From assembly GCF_910594985.1 (NCBI RefSeq), contig NZ_CAJVCE010000006.1:305888-369887 (forward strand): a stretch of 64,000 nt of DNA. The letters are read 5' to 3'. A model generated the notes under the pieces. The model was not told where the DNA came from. It saw only the letters and a program-made list of their open reading frames with translations, and did not search any database. Source of the DNA: Paenibacillus allorhizosphaerae (lineage in GTDB: Bacteria > Bacillota > Bacilli > Paenibacillales > NBRC-103111). The number at the start of each line of letters is the position of its first letter. The stretch's first letter is position 1. The position numbers were made by a program, and so were the translations under genes. This document shows positions 1 through 9,368 of the stretch, in pieces.

Positions 1-1733
1 TCGCTCTGCGAAGCTCCCGAGGCGGTAAACAGCGGGAAACGATTGATCCACTCCGCACCGACGCCATATACCGGGAGCTTGCGCTTCTCCCCGCCCAAAT
101 TCCAGATTGCCGCTTGCAGCGCATACGTCTGGGCGTCGGCTACACCTGCCAGCTTCCTCAGTTCCTCCAGATCCTCCTTCTCTGCATGGTGGAACGTCAC
201 GTCCAGTTGTCCTCCGTAAGTGGCAAAGATGGCTTTTTCATAAGATTGTATCAACGCGGAGTTTAAAGAGCTCATCAGGAGAATCATGGCGATACCCATA
301 CAAAGGATAACGGAGGTCATAGACGTACGGCTGAGGTTCCTTGTAAGGTTGCGTCCCGCTACCTCGCCGATGAATCCGAATAATAGACGGTATCCCGGCT
401 GCAGGATCTTAATAAACAGTCGAAGCAAATATGGAAAAAGGAGCGCAACACCGATCAGCAGCGGAACAATCAACAACAGATGCTTGATGAAGAATCCGGA
501 AAGGATGAGAACGACTCCCATGATCCCCCGCCACGGCGAAAGAGAAGCTTTCTCCGCCCGCATCTCCTTCAGAACGGCGATCACGCTAACCCGACCTGCC
601 TGACGAACCGGGTAAAGGGAAGCCAGAAGTGGCACCAGGATGCCTGTCAGTGCTGACACTCCAATCCCCTTCCAGAGCACCATGCTTCCTTTCTCATGAA
701 CACTGAACAGCATGAAAATAGCCATTTTCAGCAAATTCGCAAGCCCGTATCCGATGAGCAAGCCTACGGCCGTGCCAACCAAAGCTAGCAAAAGCACCTC
801 CATCAAAACGAAGGCACGTACCTGCTCCGGCGTATACCCGATCGTCTTCATCGCAGCGAATTCTTTTTTACGCTCATTGATGCTTACGTATAGCGAATTA
901 AAGATGACAAAAGCGCTCAGGGCGATACCCAGAAAGCCGGCGATATACAATGCAAGAAAAAACGTGTCCGCATCCTTGAACTGTGAATCAAAGTCCATGA
1001 TGACCGGCTGCATATAAATATTGTCATAGCGTTTCGCCAATACATCGATCTGCTGCTTGACTGCGGCAGCATCCGTTCCAGGGAGTGCTTTCAACTGTAC
1101 CGTCTCGATTTTTCCCGTTAAATCAAACCAGTCCTGCAAGACCGGGAGCGGTACGGCTACGGTCCACGGATGATATTTGGCCATCGACCAACTGGAGGGG
1201 CCCATTAATTCTACGGTATACTTGATGACCGCGGTAATGGGGATTTCCCTGACGCCTGTATCCGTTTCAACGGAAATCTTGTCACCTACACCCGCTTTCC
1301 ATACTTTCGCCGTCCGATCCGTAATGACCGCTCCGCTCCCCTCCAGATTTCCCTGTACGACGGCAAAATTCGTAAGCGGCGTGTCAAATCGGCTGTAGCC
1401 CTTCAAATCGACTCGTTTTTGAATCGCCGTAATGCCTTCTTTCTCTATGTGGAGTTTCGCGCTTTGCGCTAAAGTCGCAATCGCGGATGCACGGTTCAAT
1501 TTCTGCGCTTCATGGAACACGGTCTCCGAGAAGTAACTGTCCGTTCCGTTGATCGAATAATCCGCCTTGCCGAAGGCCGCCTTCAAATAAAGCGGGAACG
1601 CTGTCTTGGCGGTATCCACGGAGGCGATGACCCCGAACGTAGAAGCGACGCCGATGATGATGGACAGCAGCGTCAGCAGCGTTCGAAGCTTTCGGCGCAT
1701 GAGGTTGCGCCATGCGATTTGCCAGAGGTTCAC
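1..1733 (-). CDS. FtsX-like ABC transporter permease (3' end beyond window)
   Basis: This is the membrane subunit of a MacB/FtsX-type ABC exporter; its C-terminus lies outside the window. The reading frame begins with GTG ([15 protein letters not shown]), whose GTGA overlaps the TGA stop of the ATPase gene, so the two are translationally coupled. A first membrane helix follows at about residues 15-40 (RTLLTLLSIIIGVAS). Next come a MacB-PCD-like extracytoplasmic domain and three further helices, including a segment around AFVIFNSLYVSINERKKE, which is typical of FtsX permeases. A second FtsX half begins around NLSRTSMTSVILCMGIAMIL, so this is the long, duplicated form. The substrate is not visible from sequence; family members export peptides or lipids or resist antimicrobials. 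Confidence 0.85.
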   Translation of the reverse strand, partial: MNLWQIAWRNLMRRKLRTLLTLLSIIIGVASTFGVIASVDTAKTAFPLYLKAAFGKADYSINGTDSYFSETVFHEAQKLNRASAIATLAQSAKLHIEKEGITAIQKRVDLKGYSRFDTPLTNFAVVQGNLEGSGAVITDRTAKVWKAGVGDKISVETDTGVREIPITAVIKYTVELMGPSSWSMAKYHPWTVAVPLPVLQDWFDLTGKIETVQLKALPGTDAAAVKQQIDVLAKRYDNIYMQPVIMDFDSQFKDADTFFLALYIAGFLGIALSAFVIFNSLYVSINERKKEFAAMKTIGYTPEQVRAFVLMEVLLLALVGTAVGLLIGYGLANLLKMAIFMLFSVHEKGSMVLWKGIGVSALTGILVPLLASLYPVRQAGRVSVIAVLKEMRAEKASLSPWRGIMGVVLILSGFFIKHLLLIVPLLIGVALLFPYLLRLFIKILQPGYRLLFGFIGEVAGRNLTRNLSRTSMTSVILCMGIAMILLMSSLNSALIQSYEKAIFATYGGQLDVTFHHAEKEDLEELRKLAGVADAQTYALQAAIWNLGGEKRKLPVYGVGAEWINRFPLFTASGASQS

Positions 1734-2422
1734 TTAAGCCCAGCTCCTTCCAACACCGTTTGGACGACCTCGCCGTCTCGAAGCGTGATGACGCGATCCG
1801 CCGCTTCCGCCGCATGCCGGTCATGAGTCACCATAACGATGGTGATGTGCTCCTCTCGATTCAGCCGAGATAGCAGTTGCAGCACATCCTCGCCATTCTT
1901 ACGATCCAGATTGCCCGTCGGTTCGTCCGCCAGGATTAGCAGCGGCTTCATAGCGAGCGCTCTGGCGATCGCTACGCGCTGCTGCTGGCCGCCACTGAGC
2001 TGTGCGGGAAAATTCGTTGCTTTTCCCTCCAGATTCACCTCGCGCAGCAGTCTTGCCACGATCGCATCCGTCTCGGCCTTCGGCGTTTTATTCGCTGCGA
2101 GGGAGAGTGCGATATTTTCCGCCACCGTCATCATAGGAAGCAGCTGATAGTTCTGGAACACAAAACCGACTTTCTCCCGACGGAACAGCGTCCGCTCCTT
2201 CTCGTTCAGCCGGTCAAGCTGCACTCCATCCACGGCAATCGTACCCGCTGTCGGAAGATCGAGCCCTCCGAGGAGCTGCAGCAGCGTACTCTTGCCCGAG
2301 CCGCTGGGGCCCATGATGGCGATAAACTCTCCCTTCTTGATGTCAATGTTGCTGGGCTTCAAGGCAGTGAAGCCGCCTGCTTCCAAAGTGAACACTTTGG
2401 ACACGTTCTTGAGCTTGATCAT
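1730..2422 (-). CDS. ABC transporter ATP-binding protein, LolD/MacB type
   Basis: This 230-residue ATPase powers the adjoining FtsX permease. It has Walker [10 protein letters not shown] (38-46), signature LSGGQ (142-146), Walker B LLILADE (161-167) followed by PTGNLD, and the switch histidine in MVTHD. The start is the ATG of [11 protein letters not shown], with AGGAGG a few bases upstream; the frame stays open further upstream, but that extension lacks homology and a ribosome site. The ComA-like regulator lies directly upstream but is separated by a terminator, so it is probably a separate transcript that could be controlled by that two-component system (inference). Confidence 0.9.
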   Translation of the reverse strand: MIKLKNVSKVFTLEAGGFTALKPSNIDIKKGEFIAIMGPSGSGKSTLLQLLGGLDLPTAGTIAVDGVQLDRLNEKERTLFRREKVGFVFQNYQLLPMMTVAENIALSLAANKTPKAETDAIVARLLREVNLEGKATNFPAQLSGGQQQRVAIARALAMKPLLILADEPTGNLDRKNGEDVLQLLSRLNREEHITIVMVTHDRHAAEAADRVITLRDGEVVQTVLEGAGLK

Positions 2423-2658
2423 CGATTGATTTCCTCCTGTAAGGCAGTTTCCGCTGCCTGTTGTTTGGTATGAGACCATCATATACCCGATCCGAACCTC
2501 CGAACGCGCAAACGATGTACCTTCCCAGCGCAAATATTTGCGTTCTTCACGCAAAAACATTCCATATGCCCGCAGTCCGTGCGCTCGGTCTTTATCCCGA
2601 TCGCACAGCATCGTCATTCCTGAGCCAAAGGAGACAAGGTCCACACGCTGCTCAAAGC

Positions 2659-2689
2659 AAAAAAAAAATGACGCCGCAAGCGACGCCAT
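2659..2689 (-). terminator. Rho-independent terminator after the ComA-like regulator
   Basis: On the minus strand a ten-base-pair arm (ATGGCGTCGC against GCGGCGTCAT, using two G-U pairs) is followed by a run of about nine T. It starts 15 bases after the regulator stop codon. Confidence 0.7.
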
Positions 2690-2703
2690 TTCTATCCCAC
2701 CAT

Positions 2704-3351
2704 TTAATATAAATCCTCCGTCGGTAAAATCCCCAGACTTTTGGCTTTTTTAATCACCTCAACACGCGAGCTGGCCTGCAGCTTCTGGAAAAGCTCCGTC
2801 AGGTTGTATTCGAGAGAACGCTGGCTGATCATCAGCGCTTGGGAGATCTCTTTGTTGCTCTTCCCCTTCGCGAGCTCCCGCAGCAGCTTATCTTCCTCCT
2901 GTGTAATGGTCGTTTCCTCCCGTCCCTTCTCCCCTTGGACGACAATCTCCTGCCGCCTGAGCTGCTTCAGCAGAAACATCGGAACGATGGCTTCCTTCCT
3001 GGCGGCGCAGCGGATCGCTTGGATGAGCTGCTCGCGAGTGGAGGTTTTGGCAATGAACCCGGACACGCCCGATTCCATCAGCAAGTTAAAATGCGGTGCG
3101 ATTTCGAACCCGGAATAAATAAGGATCACCGCATCGGGAACGTAATCAAGGATTTTTCTCGTAAGATCGGCGCCATTGATATTCGGCATATAGAGGTCGA
3201 AGAGCATGACATCGAACTTCTTAAGGCGCACAAGATCGGGGACGCAATACACATCCGTTTCGATCGTTACCTTCATGCCCGGCTCGGATTCGATCAGCAT
3301 CTTCGTCCCTTCCACTACCGAACGATGATCATCAACCAGTAATATTTCCAT
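2704..3351 (-). CDS. ComA-like response regulator (REC + LuxR-type HTH)
   Basis: A DNA-binding response regulator of the NarL/FixJ class, 215 residues from the ATG at MEILLVDDH; this ATG has AGGTGAGG before it, while a GTG nine bases further up is also possible. The receiver domain has the acidic pair DD near the start, phospho-acceptor D52 (FDLYMP) and conserved lysine K102 (FIAKT). The C-terminal LuxR helix-turn-helix covers about 145-205. The pattern EGTK near the N-terminus and RSLEYNLTELFQKLQ in the HTH resemble Bacillus ComA more than NarL. It lies 16 bases behind the sensor kinase gene, so the two form an operon. Target genes are unknown; the ABC exporter downstream is a candidate. Confidence 0.85.
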   Translation of the reverse strand: MEILLVDDHRSVVEGTKMLIESEPGMKVTIETDVYCVPDLVRLKKFDVMLFDLYMPNINGADLTRKILDYVPDAVILIYSGFEIAPHFNLLMESGVSGFIAKTSTREQLIQAIRCAARKEAIVPMFLLKQLRRQEIVVQGEKGREETTITQEEDKLLRELAKGKSNKEISQALMISQRSLEYNLTELFQKLQASSRVEVIKKAKSLGILPTEDLY

Positions 3352-3367
3352 ATCCCTCACCTATAAG

Positions 3368-5746
3368 CTAATTTTTTGGAAAAGAAACCGTTACCTGCAC
3401 ACCCTGCCGCGGAGCTGACCGAAACTCTATCGTCCCTTCCAGACTAAGAACCCGCTTCTCCATTCCCGCGAGCCCCATGTGCTGGAAGGAACCATCAAAT
3501 GCAGATAAGTCCATACCCACGCCATCGTCGGAATAAGTAAAATGCATAAGATCCGCGCGCTCCGTCAGCGACATCGTAACCTTCTCCGCCTTCGAGTGTT
3601 TGGACGCATTGTTCAGCAGTTCTTGAACAATACGGTACATGCCCAGTATTTGTTCTTCGCTCAGGGCGTCCAGCTGCTGCCCGGCATGGAATTCAATCTC
3701 GTAATTCGCAAACATTCTTGTATATTCGAAAAGGCTTTTGAGCGATTCGACGAGCCCCATCTTAAGAAGAAAAGGAGGGCGCAGCTCGTTGCACGTAATG
3801 CGGATTTGATGGATCGCATCGAGTAGCCCCTCCTCGATTTGCCTCAGCTCCCTCTGCACCTCCGTTTCAAACCCACCGTCCGATCGCAGCGACTCCAGCC
3901 TGCGGTACCAGATGATCAGGTCCTGCAGTACGGAATCGTGCAAATCGCTCGACAAGGCGAACCGCTCCTTCTCCGACAGCTTGAACAAGAGCCGCAGCAT
4001 CCACTTCGGGGTCTGGCTCGTCGTGACCAGATCCTCCAGCCGCTTCATGAGGTCTTCAATGAGGCGAAGATTATCGTAAAGCATCGTCACATAATGAACG
4101 GCGGTCTCAAGCCACTGCTCCTCAATCGGAAGGAACGCATGCTTCGCAACGAGACGCAAGTAGACGGGGTGTTTCTTCTCACCTATCGGAATCCAGGTAT
4201 CCTGCGTGCTCATCGCTGCTGCCTCCTGGCCCCGGGGCACTTCCTCAATCGAAACGTCGCTTACGTGCAAAACCGCTCTGATCTCCTCCAGTAGGCGATG
4301 TTCGAGATCGGATACTTTCATGACATTCGCCAGATCATTCGATAGTCCATTCAAGCTTTGCTGCAAAAATTTATATCTTTCCTCACTCTGGATCAGCTCC
4401 CGTTCGTCGAGCTTTCGCTGGGTTATATCCTTGACGATCCCATGAATCCCGTTCAAACGGCTGGATAGGAAAATCGGCACAAACGTTATACTGGCGATCC
4501 GCTCCCTATAACGGCTTATGAGACGGCATTCAATATCCCGCGGCTTGCCTTGTTGAAGCACCTCGAGGAGAATTTCGTATACTTGCGGATGATCCTCATC
4601 GTAGATCGTTCCCAAAAAGCAGCGCCCAGTCAGCTGGGACAGCTCGACACCTGTCATATTTTCAAACGCCCGGTTCGCATTAACAAAATAAAAGCCGTTC
4701 AGTTCAATGGAGAAAACGCCATCCAAATTATTCTCGAACAAAGACTTATAGCGCTGTTCGCTCTCCTCCAGGGCGAGCTCCGAACGCTTCTTCTCCGTAA
4801 TATCCAGCATGATCCCGTCCAGGCGTTCGACAACGCCTAGATGATTTTTCCATGGATGGACGATGAGCTCTCCCCACCTGGTTTCCCCCTCCACATGGAT
4901 GTATCGGATCGGCTGACGGATGGAAATGCCTTCGTCCAGCTTTCTTTTAACCTCTCCCATGAGAATAGCATTATCATCGGGATGAATATGGTCGTGTAGC
5001 CGGATCGGGTTGTTCATGATTTCTTTCCGGGGGATGCCGGAAATGGTCTCGATACTATCGGAGCAAAACGAATATCGGTTAAAATCTTTATCCGTCGACC
5101 ACACGGCTGCGTTGACATTATTCAAAATGTTCTCCAAGAGCTGCTCCGCCTCTTTGCGCTCGGATACGTCTCTTGCTACAGCAACCACGTATTTTACCTC
5201 TCCGTTATCGTCCAACACCGTCCTAACCCGAGCCTCGATATGAATCAAATGGCCGTCTTTGCGGATCAGCCGATATTCCAGTTGTGTCGATTGCTTGGAT
5301 TCAATGACTTGCTTATAAACAAGCCTCACACGCTCTCTTTCCTCCGGGTGGATGATATCGAATGCATCCAGCCCCTCATACTCGTGCACATGAAATCCGG
5401 TTAGCGAAAAAATAGAGGGAGACACGTATTGAACAACGGCTTGATGATCCACCAGCACGATCGTATCCGAAGTGTTCTCGGCGATAATGCGATACCGTTC
5501 CTCTCGCTCAGCGTCCTCGGCATCTTCCTTAACTACCGCAGTATAGGCAATAGCCTCGCCGTTTTCATCGACAACCGGTATCCTCTGGATAGCCGCCGCA
5601 GGAGGGACGTCTCCTTGCCCGTACTTGAGCTCGAAGGCTTTGTTGCCCCATAGGAATCGCTCGTCCCGATCGGCAATATACATGGGATCCGGCAAGTTCA
5701 ACAGCCATTGCTGAGCCCCCTTGATCACATCCTTACATACTCCCAT
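3368..5746 (-). CDS. Soluble multi-PAS sensor histidine kinase (HisKA_3 type)
   Basis: A 792-residue kinase partner of the ComA-like regulator. No membrane segment is visible, so it is probably cytoplasmic. Domains in order: a short N-terminal PAS-like part (10-75), PAS (84-198), PAS (203-320), PAS (331-446), a GAF-like region (about 465-565), a HisKA_3 dimerisation domain with phospho-acceptor H603 (LSSDLHDSVLQDL), and a HATPase (700-790) with N-box QELLNNASKHS and G-box DDGVGMD. ATG start preceded by AGGAGA. Although the regulator looks like ComA, this sensor lacks the membrane helices of ComP, so the input is likely an internal signal such as redox state or a small ligand (inference). Confidence 0.88.
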   Translation of the reverse strand: MGVCKDVIKGAQQWLLNLPDPMYIADRDERFLWGNKAFELKYGQGDVPPAAAIQRIPVVDENGEAIAYTAVVKEDAEDAEREERYRIIAENTSDTIVLVDHQAVVQYVSPSIFSLTGFHVHEYEGLDAFDIIHPEERERVRLVYKQVIESKQSTQLEYRLIRKDGHLIHIEARVRTVLDDNGEVKYVVAVARDVSERKEAEQLLENILNNVNAAVWSTDKDFNRYSFCSDSIETISGIPRKEIMNNPIRLHDHIHPDDNAILMGEVKRKLDEGISIRQPIRYIHVEGETRWGELIVHPWKNHLGVVERLDGIMLDITEKKRSELALEESEQRYKSLFENNLDGVFSIELNGFYFVNANRAFENMTGVELSQLTGRCFLGTIYDEDHPQVYEILLEVLQQGKPRDIECRLISRYRERIASITFVPIFLSSRLNGIHGIVKDITQRKLDERELIQSEERYKFLQQSLNGLSNDLANVMKVSDLEHRLLEEIRAVLHVSDVSIEEVPRGQEAAAMSTQDTWIPIGEKKHPVYLRLVAKHAFLPIEEQWLETAVHYVTMLYDNLRLIEDLMKRLEDLVTTSQTPKWMLRLLFKLSEKERFALSSDLHDSVLQDLIIWYRRLESLRSDGGFETEVQRELRQIEEGLLDAIHQIRITCNELRPPFLLKMGLVESLKSLFEYTRMFANYEIEFHAGQQLDALSEEQILGMYRIVQELLNNASKHSKAEKVTMSLTERADLMHFTYSDDGVGMDLSAFDGSFQHMGLAGMEKRVLSLEGTIEFRSAPRQGVQVTVSFPKN

Positions 5747-5814
5747 GATGCTCTCCTTCTAGTAATAAATTGGAATACCCTTATTATAGCGGATCCCCCC
5801 CTATCCTACCGCGC

Positions 5815-5853
5815 AAAAAAATAGGGAATGCCCGCAAAAAGTGCAGGCATCCC
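5815..5853 (-). terminator. Rho-independent terminator after the LysM protein
   Basis: On the minus strand GGGATGCCTGCA pairs with TGCGGGCATTCCC around a short T-rich loop, followed by T7. It begins a few bases after the LysM gene stop codon. Confidence 0.8.
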
Positions 5854-5856
5854 ACA

Positions 5857-6663
5857 TTACGAAAATGCCACGGCAACCTCCACCAAATCTTGAATGCTGC
5901 CGTCGCGGGCACTGCGCGTGTACACCATCAATATGCCGGTTTGTGTAACGGGAGTTTGATCGAATTGGAGCTGTACATCGAAAATTCCGAATGCTGGAGC
6001 GCCTTGTGCAGCCGTTGCGGCCCGTTCTTGCGTAACGACATGTCCGTTCGCGTCACGAATTTGGTAATTTATCGTCGCTTCGAACGCGCGGGCGCTGCCC
6101 GTCAAATGCTGTTCGGGGACAATCCTCGTTCCGGGCAACGGTTGGAACACGACGATATTCGTAGAGGACGGAAGCGGCACGATCAAACGGAAACCGGGAT
6201 AAATGACATCGGGCGATAAACCCGGGCGGCTTCGATTGGCACGAATCAATTCGCTCATCGGCACTCCAAAACGGCGGGAGATCCGGTACAGTGAGTCTCC
6301 CTGCTCTACTTCGTACACGAAGGCGGCAACGTACAACGGTTGGGCGACTGGGAGAATGTCCGACGGTTGCATCCGGTTGAGTCCGGCCAACATGTCGACG
6401 CCTACGGAGAAGCGTTCGGCGATCCGATACAGCGTATCTCCCGGCTGAACCTGATATAAAACAGAGCTTTGCTCCGCCATACCTGGCAATCTCGCCAGCA
6501 GTGCTTGGCCGGGAAAGATGCGGTTGGGATCCGTGACAGGTGGATACAATGCATTGATCTGCACCAGCGATGGTACGTTGGTGCCCAATTGTTCGGCAAT
6601 CGTATACAGGGTGTCACCTGGACGAACCGTATACAGCAAGTGGGTGCCTGGTGAAATCGGCAT
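5857..6663 (-). CDS. Triple LysM protein with C-terminal Gmad2 domain
   Basis: A 268-residue protein with three LysM repeats: about 8-53 (YTVRPGDTLYTIAEQLG), 68-112 (YQVQPGDTLYRIAERFS) and 115-162 (YEVEQGDSLYRISRRFG). After these, residues 173-268 match the Gmad2 immunoglobulin-like fold seen in spore and germination proteins (PLPGTRIV ... GIFDVQLQF). LysM binds peptidoglycan glycan chains, so a spore cortex or cell-wall location is likely; no signal peptide is present, as is common for spore-deposited proteins. The start is the ATG of MPISPGTH, with GAGGAG ten bases before it; a TTG seven codons upstream overlaps that ribosome site and is less likely. Monocistronic, with its own terminator. 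Confidence 0.85.
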   Translation of the reverse strand: MPISPGTHLLYTVRPGDTLYTIAEQLGTNVPSLVQINALYPPVTDPNRIFPGQALLARLPGMAEQSSVLYQVQPGDTLYRIAERFSVGVDMLAGLNRMQPSDILPVAQPLYVAAFVYEVEQGDSLYRISRRFGVPMSELIRANRSRPGLSPDVIYPGFRLIVPLPSSTNIVVFQPLPGTRIVPEQHLTGSARAFEATINYQIRDANGHVVTQERAATAAQGAPAFGIFDVQLQFDQTPVTQTGILMVYTRSARDGSIQDLVEVAVAFS

Positions 6664-6795
6664 GGAAACGCAACTCCTCTTCAAGTAGGTTTATACCCAT
6701 CATATGCCGTATTCGCCCGCCAACATGATTATCTGAACTCTGGCAGCACTGATAGTAAAGTCACCAACATGTAAGGCCCCCCATCTCCAGACTTA

Positions 6796-7722
6796 TTACA
6801 CGATGGAACTCTCACAGGAATCGTCGTATCGCTTCCTGCCGTTTTTTTCAGCAAGGGATGCCGTTTCCGGTTCGGCATGGCGATCTCGGTATTCTTTCGG
6901 GGAGCATTGATTGTATTTGCGGAACGTTTTATAAAAATGCCCCATATGAGCAATTCCGACAATCTCCCCTATCCGTTCGACGCTTACATCCTCAGTCAGC
7001 AATATTCGTTCAGCCAGCTTGATTTTATTATAGTTGACGTAGTCTATGAAGGACATGCCCATCACCTTTTTGAAATAACGCGCGAAGTGATAGTAGCTGA
7101 TCTTGGCAAGCCGGCTCGCCTCTTTCAAATCGACCTTGCCGGTAAGATGGCTGTCCACGTAATCCAGCGCAGGCTTCAGCCGGATGAGATCCGTATGAAA
7201 ACGGGTCAACAACACCTGTTTCGTATCGCTTCGGAGCAGCGTCACCAAAATGTTCCGAATCAGCATACTGATCACCAGCTCGAAGCCGGAAGCTTTCTCC
7301 TTGTGCTCTTTGTACATTTTTTCAATGGATTCCTTGACGATCTCCTTCGCTTCCCTGTTTTCCGCGAATATGTAATTTAGCCGGCTTAAAAAAACTTGGG
7401 GCCCGGTAAACCAGAAAAGATAGGATTGCACGGACGGGTCGAAGAAAGGATGGCAGTCGAACTGCAGCACATAATACCGGACACCGTGAGAAATGAAACG
7501 ATGAGGCTGCATGGATCCTACCAGAACCACGTCACCCGGCCCGAGCGCAAACATGCTCTGCTCCACATACATATCCATCTGTCCTGACAGGATGTACAGT
7601 AGCTCGGCCTGATGGTGAAAATGCCAAGGATTCTTATATTGGTCCGGCCTTTGATTGATAAATATTCTAAGCGGAAACAAAGGCTTCTCGTATACAATAT
7701 GCTCTTCCTGAAGCGCTTCCAT
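6796..7722 (-). CDS. AraC-family regulator with N-terminal cupin domain
   Basis: A 308-residue transcription regulator. The N-terminal half is a cupin-like sugar-sensing barrel (about 20-90; WHFHHQAELLYILSG, then GPGDVVLVGSMQPH). The C-terminal half has two AraC helix-turn-helix motifs (about 185-285; LKEASRLAKISYYHFARYFK and IVGIAHMGHFYKTFRKY). ATG start preceded by GGAGGGG. It is divergent from the solute-binding lipoprotein gene at 7903 across a 180-base gap, and probably controls it in response to a carbohydrate (inference from layout). Confidence 0.88.
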   Translation of the reverse strand: MEALQEEHIVYEKPLFPLRIFINQRPDQYKNPWHFHHQAELLYILSGQMDMYVEQSMFALGPGDVVLVGSMQPHRFISHGVRYYVLQFDCHPFFDPSVQSYLFWFTGPQVFLSRLNYIFAENREAKEIVKESIEKMYKEHKEKASGFELVISMLIRNILVTLLRSDTKQVLLTRFHTDLIRLKPALDYVDSHLTGKVDLKEASRLAKISYYHFARYFKKVMGMSFIDYVNYNKIKLAERILLTEDVSVERIGEIVGIAHMGHFYKTFRKYNQCSPKEYRDRHAEPETASLAEKNGRKRYDDSCESSIV

Positions 7723-7902
7723 CGTTACCCCTCCGATTGCGGAAAATTTGGTGTTGGCGGCCAGCGGTTCAAACCATTCACATTAGCAAAATTGCGTAAA
7801 AATCAAGCAAAATTCCGGATTACCTATTTCCGGTAACTATCGTACCATATTATTCAAATCATGGTTAATCAAAGTATATACGGAACAGGAAAGGTGACAG
7901 CA

Positions 7903-9180
7903 ATGAAAAAAATCTGGTTCCCTGCGCTTCTGCTGGCGGCTGCTCTATCAGGCTGCGGCGAAACGAAAACCGCAGATCGCGGAGCTACTACCGAGGCCAT
8001 CCCTAAACCTTTAGAGCCCGTCACGCTGAAGCTTTACCAGCAAGGACAGTATTTTACCGATCAGGATTTTGCTACATTGATCGCGGAGCCTGTGAAGAAA
8101 AAATATCCGCATATTACCATGGAAAAGGTTACAAGCAAGGTGGATCTTCCGCAAATTGTGGCTTCCGGAGAACAGTTCGATTTTTTCGCCACCTGGAACG
8201 GTAGGATGCCTTTTTACAAGGACTTGGGAATCTACGGCGATCTTACTCCGCTGGCAAAGAAAATGGGCTTCGACCTGTCCAAATTCGATCAAGGGGCTCT
8301 CAATGCCGTCAAGGTTGTATCGGATAAAGGCGAGCTGTATGCGATGCCGTACACGAACGATTTGTACGCGCTATACTACAACAAAGATATATTCGACAAA
8401 TTCGGCGTCCCGTATCCGACCGATGGTATGACATGGGAAGATGTGATCGAATTGTCGCGCAAATTGACGCGAGTGGACGCAGGCGTGCAGTACAGCGGTT
8501 TTGCACCGCAATCGCTGATCCGTCTGATGTTCCCCTTATCGTTGAATGTCGTCGACGCCAAAACGAATGCAGCGGGTGTCAACAATGATGCCTACAAGCG
8601 GGTATTCGAGCTCGGCAAGCAAATTTACTCCGTTCCCGGAAATCAATACAACAAAAACCCCGACAGCCATTTCATGAAAGAAAAAACGCTCGCGATGGAA
8701 GCCAATATCGGCGTGTTCCAGCTGCTTAAAACCGCGGAAGGACTGAACTGGGACATCGTCCAATATCCGAGCTACAAAGACAAGCCGAACCTCTACGGTT
8801 TTTATAACACGGGAGTCATCATTCCCAATAAAAACAGCAAAAATCAAGAAGATATTATGCGGGTGTATGAGGTATTTTTCTCCGACGAGGTGCAATCGGC
8901 GCTTGTAAGGAAGGTCGGTCAGCTATCCGTCCTGAAAGACCCGAAATACAACCTGATGTTCGGAGCGGATATCCCCCAGCTGCAGGGGAAACGAATCCAG
9001 AGCATCTTCAAAAGCAAGCCTGCGCCCGCGCCCGCCTATTCCATCTATTACAACCAGTCTTATGCGATCCTGAACAATAAATTCATAGAAGTGGTGACCG
9101 ACAAGAAGGATGTTAACTCGGCTTTAAGAGAAGCGGAGGAAGAGATCAAGCAATCGATTGAAAGTGCAGCGAAGAAATAA
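7903..9180 (+). CDS. Extracellular solute-binding lipoprotein (sugar ABC, family 1)
   Basis: A 425-residue lipoprotein with a signal peptide and lipobox LSGC (lipidated C18). The mature part is a family-1 solute-binding fold: VTLKLYQQG, KKYPHITMEKV, DLYALYYNKDIFDKFG and GMTWEDVIELSRKLT are typical of sugar-binding proteins of Paenibacillus. The start is the second in-frame ATG (MKKIWF), preceded by GGAAAGGTGA; the upstream ATG at 7861 lacks a ribosome site. No permease or ATPase genes are adjacent, so it is an orphan binding protein. It is a paralogue of the products at 12554 and 25228. A strong terminator follows. Confidence 0.88.
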   Translation: MKKIWFPALLLAAALSGCGETKTADRGATTEAIPKPLEPVTLKLYQQGQYFTDQDFATLIAEPVKKKYPHITMEKVTSKVDLPQIVASGEQFDFFATWNGRMPFYKDLGIYGDLTPLAKKMGFDLSKFDQGALNAVKVVSDKGELYAMPYTNDLYALYYNKDIFDKFGVPYPTDGMTWEDVIELSRKLTRVDAGVQYSGFAPQSLIRLMFPLSLNVVDAKTNAAGVNNDAYKRVFELGKQIYSVPGNQYNKNPDSHFMKEKTLAMEANIGVFQLLKTAEGLNWDIVQYPSYKDKPNLYGFYNTGVIIPNKNSKNQEDIMRVYEVFFSDEVQSALVRKVGQLSVLKDPKYNLMFGADIPQLQGKRIQSIFKSKPAPAPAYSIYYNQSYAILNNKFIEVVTDKKDVNSALREAEEEIKQSIESAAKK

Positions 9181-9224
9181 TAACGCCGCTTGGACTTTAC
9201 CGCCATGCAAGTCGCATCGTGTTC

Positions 9225-9272
9225 GAAAGACCGCCCGGAATATGTATCCGAGCGGTCTTTCCTTGTATTTTT
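9225..9272 (+). terminator. Rho-independent terminator after the binding-protein gene
   Basis: GAAAGACCGCCCGGA pairs with TCCGAGCGGTCTTTC over a seven-base loop, followed by a T-rich tract. It lies 45 bases after the stop codon. Confidence 0.8.
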
Positions 9273-9368
9273 CGTTTATTTTCGGTCAAGTGCATTCGGC
9301 CCATTTTCGGATGCATATGGTATCATCACTATATCATTCCTTTTTCCAGTGGAGAGGAGCCATCGCAT

